A DNA stretch of 64,000 nt from Actinosynnema sp040640215 (GTDB lineage: Bacteria; Actinomycetota; Actinomycetes; Mycobacteriales; Pseudonocardiaceae), in assembly GCF_040640215.1 (NCBI RefSeq), contig NZ_JBFABG010000011.1, positions 186,001-250,000 on the forward strand, in the 5' to 3' direction. Each line of letters begins with the position of its first letter. Positions within the stretch are counted from its first letter, which is position 1. The notes under the pieces are model-generated. The model saw nothing but the letters and a program-made list of their open reading frames with translations. It was not told the origin of the DNA and made no database searches. Position numbers and translations under genes: made by a program. This document shows, piece by piece, positions 35,282 through 42,198 of this stretch.

Positions 35282-35698
35282 GTGTCCGCCCCGTCCGGCC
35301 GTTTTTCCACGGACCACAGCAGCTTCGCGCTGTGCGGGCCACGAGGGCAAGCCACCGAATGGCCGGGCCGGACCCGAGAAGTGTCGGAACCCGGTACTCC
35401 AGCCGAAGACCGTGACCTCGCCACGGCGGGCACCGGGGCCGGGGGTTACTCCGTGCCGCCGGCCCGAAAACCGCACGAGTCGTCACCCGACCACCTGCGC
35501 GCCTCGGGCCGGCTGAACCCGGATGTCGCGGTACGAGGAGATCGCTGCCCGGACGAACGCCCCGCCGAGGCCGAGCGGTCGCGGGACGCTGGGTGAGGGA
35601 CTTGGTCGTCACGCGGACATCCACCCCGGACCCAGGCGACCGGGGCCGCGCACTCAGCCGCTACCCCGAACCGCCCAGCCCACCACGAGATCCGGTTG
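35282..35698. other. 417-bp gap upstream of the RiPP operon
   Basis: It lies between the minus-strand P450 A and the end of the guanine deaminase gene. Open frames here have Arg/Pro-rich translations and no ribosome sites. It should carry the RiPP operon promoter and the purine operon terminator; I cannot name either from sequence. Confidence 0.55.
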
Positions 35699-36175
35699 CT
35701 AGTAGTCGACCCGATCGGGCCGGGACAGCCACGCCGAGAACGGCGCGTTGTCCTGGTCGGTCGTCACCTGCTCCACCGGCAGGCTCCACTCCGCGCGGGG
35801 CTTGCCGAACAGCTCGTGGAACTCGCGGTCGTCGAACCCTGCCGCTGCGGCGTCGTCCCGGTCGGCGGCGTAGACGACCCGGTCCACCCGCGCCCACAGC
35901 GCGGCGGCCAGGCACAGCGGGCACGGCTCGCAGGACGCCACCAGCACGCAGCCGACCAGCTTGAAGTCGCCGATCTCCCGGCAGGCCGCGCGGATCGCGA
36001 CCACCTCGGCGTGCGCGGTCGGGTCGACCGCGGACGTGACCTGGTTGGTGCCGGTGGCGATCACCTCACCGGCCCGGACGATCACCGCGCCGAACGGGCC
36101 GCCGCCGGCGGCGACGTTGCGGGTGGCCAGGTCGATGGACGCCATCAGCCAGGCGTGGTCGGGGGACGTGGTCAC
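35699..36175 (-). CDS. Guanine deaminase (CDA-fold)
   Basis: A 158-residue cytidine-deaminase-fold enzyme. Zinc ligands and catalytic Glu are in HAEVVAIRAAC and PCPLC (CEPCPLCLAA); the GTNQV and GFDDREFHELFGKP segments match Bacillus-type GuaD, which converts guanine to xanthine. GTG 36175 with gaggag 9 nt upstream. It is the last gene of an operon with xanthine dehydrogenase, which uses its product, so a role in purine salvage or degradation is well supported. Confidence 0.85.
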   Translation of the reverse strand: MTTSPDHAWLMASIDLATRNVAAGGGPFGAVIVRAGEVIATGTNQVTSAVDPTAHAEVVAIRAACREIGDFKLVGCVLVASCEPCPLCLAAALWARVDRVVYAADRDDAAAAGFDDREFHELFGKPRAEWSLPVEQVTTDQDNAPFSAWLSRPDRVDY

Positions 36176-36201
36176 GGTCGTTGCTCCTCGGACGTACCGG
36201 C

Positions 36202-38421
36202 TCAGGTGCCGGTGAGGTGCTCCGGCCGGACCGGCACGCGGGTCAGGGCGAGGCCGGTGGCGGCGCGGATGGCCGCCACGACCGCCGGGGTGGACGAGAT
36301 GGTGGGCGGCTCGCCCACACCCCGCACACCGTACGGGGCGTGCGGGTCGGCCAGCTCCAGCACGTCGATGCCCATGGGCGGCACGTCGAGCGCGGTCGGG
36401 ATCAGGTAGTCGGTGAACGACGGGTTGCGCACCCGCCCGTCCTCGGTCCGGATCTCCTCCATCACGGCCAGGCCGAGGCCCTGCGCCGAGCCGCCCTGGA
36501 TCTGGCCCAGCACGGCCTGCGGGTTGAGCGCCTTGCCGACGTCCTGCGCGCAGTCCAGCCCGACCACCTTCACCAGCCCGAGCTCCACGTCCACGTCGAC
36601 CACCGCGCGGTGCGCGGCGAACCCGTACTGGACGTGCGCGTTGCCCTGGCCGGTCACCGGGTCGATCGGCTCGGTCGCCCGGTGCCGCCACTCCGCGGTC
36701 TCGTCGACCACCTGGTCGCCGAGGACCGCGACGAGGTCGGTGGTGTCCCGCCCGCCGGCCAGCTCGGCGAGCCTGTCCCGCACCGCCGCGCACGCGGCCT
36801 TCACCGCGCCGCCGGTGACGTAGGTCTGCCGGGACGCCGAGGTGGAACCGCCGTTGCCGATGCTGGTGTCCATGGGCAGGATCGTCACCCGTCCGACGCC
36901 CAGTTCGGTGCGCACGATCTGCTGCACGACGGTCACCAGCCCCTGGCCGACCTCGCACGCCGCGACGTGCGCGAGCGCGGCGGGTTCGCCGTTGACGACC
37001 TGGAGCCGCACGCGGGCCGTGGAGTAGTCGTCGTAGCCCTCGGAGAAGCAGATGTTCTTCATCCCCACGGCGAACCCGACGCCGCGCACGACGCCTTCGC
37101 CGTGCGTGGTGTTGCCGACGCCACCGGGCATGTCCCGCAGGTCCAGGACGGACGCCGGCGGCGGCAACGGCCGGTCCCGCACCAGTTCCAGCAACCGCGC
37201 CACGGGTGCGGGCGAGTCGACCACCTGCCCGGTCGGCAACACCGAGCCCTCCGCCATCGCGTTCGCGATCCGCACGTCGACCGGGTCGACGCCCAGCGCC
37301 TCGGCCAGCCCGTCCATCTGGGACTCGTAGGCGAAAGCCGCCTGCACCGCCCCGAACCCGCGCATCGCGCCGCACGGGGGGTTGTTGGTGAACACGCCCC
37401 ACGCGTCGATCTCCACGTTGGGCACGTCGTACGGGCCGACGCCGAGCGTCGCCGCGTTCGCCACCACGGCGGGCGTGCTGGACGTGTACGCGCCGCCGTC
37501 GAGGTACACCTTCGCCTTGACGTACACCAGTTTCCCGGTGCGGTCCGCGCCGTGCTCGTAGTACAGCACCGCCGGGTGCCGGTGGACGTGCCCGTAGAAC
37601 GACTCCTCGCGGTTGTAGACCATCTTGGTCGGCTTGCCGGTGTGCAGCGCGAGCAGGCACGCGTGCACCTGCATCGACAGGTCCTCGCGCCCGCCGAACG
37701 CCCCGCCGACACCGGACAGCGTCAACCGCACCCGCTCGACCGGCACCCCCAGCGCGGACGCCACCTGCGCCTGGTCGACGTGCAGCCACTGGGTGGCGAC
37801 GTACAGGTCCACGCCGCCGTCCTCGGCGGGCACCGCCAACCCGGACTCCGGCCCGAGGAATGCCTGGTCCTGCATCCCGACCTCGTACCGGCCGGTGACG
37901 ACGACGTCCGCCGTCGCCGAGGTGTCGCCGCGCCGGACCGGCACGTGCCGCACGAGGTTCCCGCCGGGGTGCAGCGGGGTGTCCTCCAGCGCGGTCTCCA
38001 TGTCCACGACCGGCGTGCGCACCTCGTACTCGACCTTGATGCGCTTCACCGCGCGCAACGCCGTCTCCGGGTGGTCCGCGCCGACCAGCGCGACCGGTTC
38101 GCCCTGGTAGCGCACGACGTCCACGGCCAGCACCGGCTGGTCCTGGCGCTCCAGGCCGTACAGGTTGCGCCCCGGCACGTCCTGGTGGGTCAGCACCGCG
38201 TGCACCCCGGGCACCGCCAGCGCCCCGGACAGGTCCACCGAGACGATCCGGGCGTGCGGGTGCGGGCTGCGCAGGGTCGCGCCCCAGATCATGTCCTCGT
38301 GCCACAGGTCTGAGGCGTAGGCGTACTCGCCGCGCACCTTCAGGGTGCCGTCGGGGCGCTGCGGGCTCGTGCCGATGCCGCCGGACACTGAGGAGGTGAG
38401 GACGGCCGGGGCCAAGCTCAT
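36202..38421 (-). CDS. Xanthine dehydrogenase, molybdopterin-binding subunit
   Basis: A 739-residue large subunit that oxidises hypoxanthine/xanthine towards urate at the Mo centre. Moco-binding stretches are GGAFGGRED (about residue 240), AMRGFGAVQA (about residue 350), and GQGLVTVVQQ; the active-site Glu is in YGVRGVGEPP near the C-terminus. ATG 38421 with ggagg 5 nt upstream, overlapping the 29-codon ORF stop (ATGA). Forms the enzyme with the FAD and Fe-S subunits encoded upstream. It begins with RPDGTLKVRGEYAYASDL, the common start of the family. Confidence 0.9.
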   Translation of the reverse strand: MSLAPAVLTSSVSGGIGTSPQRPDGTLKVRGEYAYASDLWHEDMIWGATLRSPHPHARIVSVDLSGALAVPGVHAVLTHQDVPGRNLYGLERQDQPVLAVDVVRYQGEPVALVGADHPETALRAVKRIKVEYEVRTPVVDMETALEDTPLHPGGNLVRHVPVRRGDTSATADVVVTGRYEVGMQDQAFLGPESGLAVPAEDGGVDLYVATQWLHVDQAQVASALGVPVERVRLTLSGVGGAFGGREDLSMQVHACLLALHTGKPTKMVYNREESFYGHVHRHPAVLYYEHGADRTGKLVYVKAKVYLDGGAYTSSTPAVVANAATLGVGPYDVPNVEIDAWGVFTNNPPCGAMRGFGAVQAAFAYESQMDGLAEALGVDPVDVRIANAMAEGSVLPTGQVVDSPAPVARLLELVRDRPLPPPASVLDLRDMPGGVGNTTHGEGVVRGVGFAVGMKNICFSEGYDDYSTARVRLQVVNGEPAALAHVAACEVGQGLVTVVQQIVRTELGVGRVTILPMDTSIGNGGSTSASRQTYVTGGAVKAACAAVRDRLAELAGGRDTTDLVAVLGDQVVDETAEWRHRATEPIDPVTGQGNAHVQYGFAAHRAVVDVDVELGLVKVVGLDCAQDVGKALNPQAVLGQIQGGSAQGLGLAVMEEIRTEDGRVRNPSFTDYLIPTALDVPPMGIDVLELADPHAPYGVRGVGEPPTISSTPAVVAAIRAATGLALTRVPVRPEHLTGT

Positions 38422-38507
38422 CGGGCCTCCTCCAGTCGGGTGTTCGCGGCCCGCAGCGCGCGGGCCAGGTCCGCGCCGCGCGGTTCGTCGACCACGGCGG
38501 GCGTCAC
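38418..38507 (-). CDS. 29-aa ORF coupled between Fe-S and Moco subunit genes
   Basis: Thirty codons from GTG 38507 to TGA 38418. The start overlaps the Fe-S subunit stop (GTGA) and the stop overlaps the Moco subunit start (ATGA), so it exactly fills the gap. The product has an acidic start (TPAVVDEPRG) and a probable amphipathic helix (ADLARALRAANTRLEEAR). I do not recognise a family. It may be a real small subunit or a coupling peptide that carries ribosomes to the next start; the ggagg for the Moco gene lies within it. Confidence 0.5.
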   Translation of the reverse strand: MTPAVVDEPRGADLARALRAANTRLEEAR

Positions 38508-38971
38508 CGCCGCGCCTTGCGGGCCGCGAGCCGCACCGCGTCCAGGATCTTCTCGTACCCGGTGCAGCGGCACAGGTTCCCGGCGAGCGCCTCCCGGATC
38601 TCCGGGTCACTCGGCTCCGGCACCCGGGTCAGCAGGTCGTGCGCGGCGACCACCAGGCCGGGCGTGCAGAACCCGCACTGCACCGCGCCCGCCTCGACGA
38701 ACGCCTCCTGCACGGGGTCCAGCTCCGCGCCCCGGGCGAGACCCTCGACCGTGCGCACCTCGCGGTCCTGCGCCTGGCCGGCGGCGACCAGGCAGGCGCA
38801 CACCGGGACGCCGTCCAGGTAGACCGTGCACGAGCCGCACTCGCCCTGCTCGCAGGCGTTCTTGGAACCGGGCAGGCCGAGCCGCTCGCGCAGCACGAAC
38901 AGCAGGCTCTCGCCCTCCCAGACGTCGTCGGCCCGGAGCCGCTCCCCGTTGACCGTCAGGTGCACGCGCAT
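38504..38971 (-). CDS. Xanthine dehydrogenase, [2Fe-2S] subunit
   Basis: A 155-residue electron-transfer subunit with two [2Fe-2S] clusters. The plant-ferredoxin cluster ligands are in CEQGECGSCTVYLDG (about residues 40-54) and the second set in CGFCTPG and CRCTG (about residues 99-105 and 135-139). ATG 38971 lies inside the end of the FAD gene (16-bp overlap). Full length for the family (150-170 aa). It passes electrons from Mo to FAD. Confidence 0.92.
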   Translation of the reverse strand: MRVHLTVNGERLRADDVWEGESLLFVLRERLGLPGSKNACEQGECGSCTVYLDGVPVCACLVAAGQAQDREVRTVEGLARGAELDPVQEAFVEAGAVQCGFCTPGLVVAAHDLLTRVPEPSDPEIREALAGNLCRCTGYEKILDAVRLAARKARR

Positions 38972-39849
38972 GACCTCAGGCGACCTTCCCGGGTGTAGTC
39001 CCGCCACGCCCAGCCCAGCGTGCGGCGGGCCAGCACGGACAGGGCGTGCTTGCGGTACGCGGCGGTCCCGCGCACGTCGTCGACCGGGCTCGCGGCCAGC
39101 GCGACGAGCTCCCCGAACCGCTGGGCCACCGAGTCCCGCAGCGGCGTCGGCGCTCGCCACTGGTCGGTCGCGGTCAGCTCGCCGGAGAGGAACTCCTCGG
39201 CCTCGACGGCCCGGCGCGGCGTCGGCGCGGCACTGCCCACGGCCGCCCCGACCCGGCCCTCGCCGGGGTGCAGCGCGACCGCGAAGGAGCACACCGCGAT
39301 CACCATCGCGTTGCGCGTGCCCACCTTGGCGAACTGCTGCGGGGCACCGGTCACGGGCAGGTGGACGGCCGCGATCAACTCGTCCGGTGCCAGCGCGTTG
39401 CGCTTGACCCCGAGGTAGAAGGCGGTGGCCGGGATCATCCGCGAGCCGCGCGCGGACACGGCTTCGACCACGGCGTCGGAGGCCAGCAGCACGGGGTGGG
39501 CGTCGCCGGCGGGCGAGGCCGCGCCGAGGTTGCCGCCGACCGTGCCGCGGTTGCGGATCTGCGGCGAGCCGACCGTGCGGGACGCCATCGCCAGCCCCGG
39601 CAGCCGGTCGCCGAGCTCGGCGACGACGCGGCTGTACGGCACCCCCGCGCCCAGGCGCACCACGCCGCCGGACACCGACCACTCGCGCAGCTCGGCGATC
39701 CGGGTCAGGTCCAGCAGCGCGTCCGGGCGGCGGTGGTCGAAGTTGAGCTCCACCATCACGTCCGTACCGCCCGCGAGCGGCAGGGCCGAGGGCCGGTCGG
39801 CCTTGAGCGCCAGCGCCTCGGCGAGGGTGTCGGGTCGGAGGAAGTCCAT
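38956..39849 (-). CDS. Xanthine dehydrogenase, FAD subunit
   Basis: A 297-residue FAD-binding subunit. Family motifs are PLAGGTDVMVELN (residues 22-34) and the second FAD loop TVGSPQIRNRGTVGGNLGAASPAGD. The C-terminal CO-dehydrogenase flavoprotein domain follows. ATG 39849 overlaps the HIU hydrolase stop (ATGA). It reduces NAD+ with the electrons received from the Fe-S subunit. Confidence 0.92.
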   Translation of the reverse strand: MDFLRPDTLAEALALKADRPSALPLAGGTDVMVELNFDHRRPDALLDLTRIAELREWSVSGGVVRLGAGVPYSRVVAELGDRLPGLAMASRTVGSPQIRNRGTVGGNLGAASPAGDAHPVLLASDAVVEAVSARGSRMIPATAFYLGVKRNALAPDELIAAVHLPVTGAPQQFAKVGTRNAMVIAVCSFAVALHPGEGRVGAAVGSAAPTPRRAVEAEEFLSGELTATDQWRAPTPLRDSVAQRFGELVALAASPVDDVRGTAAYRKHALSVLARRTLGWAWRDYTREGRLRSCACT

Positions 39850-40145
39850 CAGCCGCCTCGGTAGGTGGAGTACGCGAACGGGGACAGCAGCAGCGGCACG
39901 TGGTGGTGCTCGCCGGGCTCGGTGACCCGGAAGGTCAGCACCACCTCCGGGAAGAACGGGGCCACCTCGCCGGTGTCGAACACCAGCCGGTAGACCCCGG
40001 CGGTGTCGCACGGCCAGCCCGCGATCCGGCCGTCCGGCCCGGTGGTGCCCTCCGCGACGGTCGCGCCGCCGTGCTCCAGCCGGACCCGCAGGCCCGGGGC
40101 GGGCCGGCCGCGCCCGGCGTCGAGCACGTGGGTGCTGATCGTCAC
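39849..40145 (-). CDS. 5-Hydroxyisourate hydrolase (transthyretin-like)
   Basis: A 98-residue transthyretin-like protein. It starts ISTHVLDAGRGRPAPG, with the active-site His of HVLD, and ends FAYSTYRGG, close to the C-terminal YRGS signature of HIU hydrolases. It cleaves 5-hydroxyisourate, the urate oxidase product. GTG 40145 with gggagg 6 nt upstream. First gene of the purine operon, so urate degradation is expected, although no urate oxidase, OHCU decarboxylase or allantoinase is seen within this window. Confidence 0.92.
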   Translation of the reverse strand: MTISTHVLDAGRGRPAPGLRVRLEHGGATVAEGTTGPDGRIAGWPCDTAGVYRLVFDTGEVAPFFPEVVLTFRVTEPGEHHHVPLLLSPFAYSTYRGG

Positions 40146-40457
40146 TGGTCCTCCCTCGGTGCGTGAGCCGGTGCGCGGAGCGGGCCGCCGCCCGGCCACG
40201 GCGGCGCGGATGAGTCCCAGGCTCCTCCGGTGAGGGCATTCGTGCTTTCCCGCGAACACGATCGGACGAAACTTGATCACCCGGACGACGGGGGAGACGC
40301 GCGTGCCGCCGGTGCGCGGCCCGCTGCGGATGCCGGCACCACGGCTCGACCTGCTGTCGGGCGTGGGTGTCGGGCGTGGGTGTCGGGCGTGGAACTGGTG
40401 GAACTCGGTGCCCGCGTCGACCTGTACCGGCCCTGCGGTCGGGGTGATACTGGGTCC
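40146..40457. other. Divergent promoter region of the purine operon
   Basis: 312 bp between the purine operon (minus) and the small membrane-protein gene (plus). No gene is seen. It holds the 13-bp tandem repeat at 40355-40392 and, at the right end, a -10-like gatact (40446-40451) 6 nt before the next ATG. Confidence 0.5.
40355..40392. repeat. Three tandem copies of a 13-bp unit
   Basis: tgtcgggcgtggg occurs at 40355 and 40368, and a 12-base copy at 40381. The copies are identical over the shared bases, so recent slippage or a multi-site operator are both possible. Confidence 0.8.
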
Positions 40458-40838
40458 ATGGCCTCCGCGCCGTGGACCACCGTGGCGCTGTACGCGGTCG
40501 CCGCGCTCGCGCCGTCCGCGCTCTGCTGGGCTGCGCTCCGCATCCCCGGGCACCTGCGCCGACCGCGCCGGGAACGCCCCGCGCCGCAGGGACTCCCCGT
40601 CGAGCGGCCGGCGGCCGACCTCGGACGGGTGCGCCGGGCGCTCGCGCAGGTCGAGCCGGGCACGCCGCACGCCCGCCGCGCGGGGGTGCGGCAGGCGTAC
40701 GACGTCCTGCTGACCCTGGCCTGCGCGGCGGTCGGGGTGACCCACCGGCTCGACGTCGTCCCGGAGGGCCTCGACCGCGAGATCGAACGCCTGCGGGTCG
40801 AGGAGTCGTTGCGGGACGCCGGTCTGGCCATCCCCTGA
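40458..40838 (+). CDS. Small membrane-anchored protein, function unknown
   Basis: A 126-residue protein. One N-terminal hydrophobic segment (WTTVALYAVAALAPSALCWA, residues 6-25) precedes an Arg/Pro-rich stretch and a helical cytoplasmic tail (RRALAQVEPGTPHARRAGVR, then VGVTHRLDVVPEGLDREIER). I do not recognise a family. ATG 40458 lies 6 nt after a possible -10 and lacks a ribosome site, so it may be leaderless; the longer in-frame start at 40230 would read through the tandem repeat. Confidence 0.6.
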   Translation: MASAPWTTVALYAVAALAPSALCWAALRIPGHLRRPRRERPAPQGLPVERPAADLGRVRRALAQVEPGTPHARRAGVRQAYDVLLTLACAAVGVTHRLDVVPEGLDREIERLRVEESLRDAGLAIP

Positions 40839-40937
40839 CCCGCTCGCGCTCGTCACGTCCTCTGTGGACGCTCTCCGGAGCGCGCGGAACGGTTCGCCCG
40901 GCTATTCCGCATTCGGTGCGCATCGCCCGGGAAAGGG

Positions 40938-40963
40938 CAATACCACTTCGTGCGGTGGTATTG
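40938..40963. promoter_or_regulatory. Inverted repeat before the propeller-protein gene
   Basis: caataccac and gtggtattg are perfect 9-bp arms around ttcgtgcg, 100 bp upstream of the next ATG. The AT-rich arms stand out in this GC-rich region. An operator is more likely than a terminator. Confidence 0.5.
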
Positions 40964-41062
40964 CGACCGGAGCGGCGGCGGTCTCCTCCGTTGACTGTGG
41001 ATGCTTCCCGACGAGGTCCATCAGCGGAAGACTCGCGAAACGGACAACGTAAGGAGTTGGTC

Positions 41063-41980
41063 ATGGCTCGCATGTCCGGTGTGCTGGTCGCGGTGGTGGT
41101 CGGGCTTTCGCTCGTCACCGCCGCGCCCGCCACCGCTGAGAGAGCACACCCGTTCCCCACCGAGTTCTCGTTGCCCGACGGCTTCCGCCCCGAAGGCATC
41201 GCCATCGGCGACACGCCCACCGCGTACCTCGGTTCCCTCGCCGACGGCGACCTGTTCCGGCTGAACCTCAGGACCGGCCGGGGCGAGGTGTTCAGCCAAG
41301 GGCCCGGCACGCCCTCGGTCGGATTGAAGATCGACGACCGGGGACGGCTGTTCGTGGCCGGCGGAACGGCCGGCGACGCCCGGGTCGTGGACTCCCGGAA
41401 TGGAGCGATCCTCAAGTCCTACCAATTCGCGGAGTCCGGTGCCTTCGTCAACGACGTGGTGATCACCGACGACGCCGCGTACTTCACCGATTCCAGCAAA
41501 CCGGTGCTCTACAAGATCGCGTTCGGTCGGCACGGGAAGCTGCCCGACACCTTCTCGACGGTGCCGCTGACCGGCGATTTCGTGCCCACGCCCGGCTTCA
41601 ACGGCAACGGGATCGCCGAGACCCCGGACCGGAAAGCCCTGCTCGTGGTGCAGAGCAGCACCGGGCAGTTGCACCGGACCGTCGACGGGGTCACGGAGGT
41701 CGTCGACCTCGGCGGCGAGGTGCTCACCGCCGGTGACGGCCTGCTGGTGCGCGGACGCACGCTCTACGTCGTGCAGAACGCGCTCGACTCGGTGGCCGTT
41801 TTCACCTTGAACAGGGCCGGGACCAGCGGAAAGCTGGTGACGAAGATCACCGATCCACGATTTGACGTACCGACCACGGTGGCCGCGTTCGGCAATCGGC
41901 TGTACCTGCCCAACGCGCGGTTCAGCACACCGCCTACCCCGACGACCGCTTATCAGGTGATCGCCGTGCCCAACAGGTGA
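41063..41980 (+). CDS. Secreted SMP-30/strictosidine-synthase-like beta-propeller
   Basis: A 305-residue exported protein. The signal peptide MSGVLVAVVVGLSLVTAAPA ends in an AxA site near residue 25. The mature part shows propeller strands: GFRPEGIAIGDTPTAYLGSL, VGLKIDDRGRLFVAGGTAGD, FVNDVVITDDAAYFTDSSKP, FNGNGIAETPDRKALLVVQS and TAGDGLLVRGRTLYVVQNAL. The FVNDV and GNGI positions correspond to the metal-binding strands of SMP-30-type lactonases. ATG 41063 with aaggag 6 nt upstream. Substrate unknown; the enzyme may be non-catalytic. Confidence 0.82.
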   Translation: MARMSGVLVAVVVGLSLVTAAPATAERAHPFPTEFSLPDGFRPEGIAIGDTPTAYLGSLADGDLFRLNLRTGRGEVFSQGPGTPSVGLKIDDRGRLFVAGGTAGDARVVDSRNGAILKSYQFAESGAFVNDVVITDDAAYFTDSSKPVLYKIAFGRHGKLPDTFSTVPLTGDFVPTPGFNGNGIAETPDRKALLVVQSSTGQLHRTVDGVTEVVDLGGEVLTAGDGLLVRGRTLYVVQNALDSVAVFTLNRAGTSGKLVTKITDPRFDVPTTVAAFGNRLYLPNARFSTPPTPTTAYQVIAVPNR

Positions 41981-42015
41981 AACGCGGGGGGTCGATCGCT
42001 GCAAAGTTCACATCG

Positions 42016-42031
42016 GCCCCCTGTTCGGGGC
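42016..42031 (+). terminator. Short hairpin after the propeller gene
   Basis: gcccc-ctgttc-ggggc (5-bp stem, 6-nt loop), 35 bp after the stop and 168 bp before the conservon. A weak terminator. Confidence 0.35.
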
Positions 42032-42198
42032 ATCACTCGACTGGGTAACCTCACCGTTGCGCCGTGCAAGTGATCGCTGTCTCTTCGTAATGATGATCTT
42101 CTAGTGTTACCGTTCCGTGGCCGATCGGGTGAAGAGGAGGCAGCGCTCCTAGTGCTGCGCCGACCAGGCGGACCAAGTTCACGAGGCTGCGGAGCACT

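Noticed and set aside
35187..35624. Minus-strand ORF upstream of P450 A as a second RiPP gene
   Set aside because: Arg/Pro-rich translation and overlap with the P450 coding frame; no precursor-like tail.
36181..38313. 710-codon plus-strand frame across the xanthine dehydrogenase gene
   Set aside because: His/Arg/Val-rich mirror translation of a confident Moco-subunit gene.
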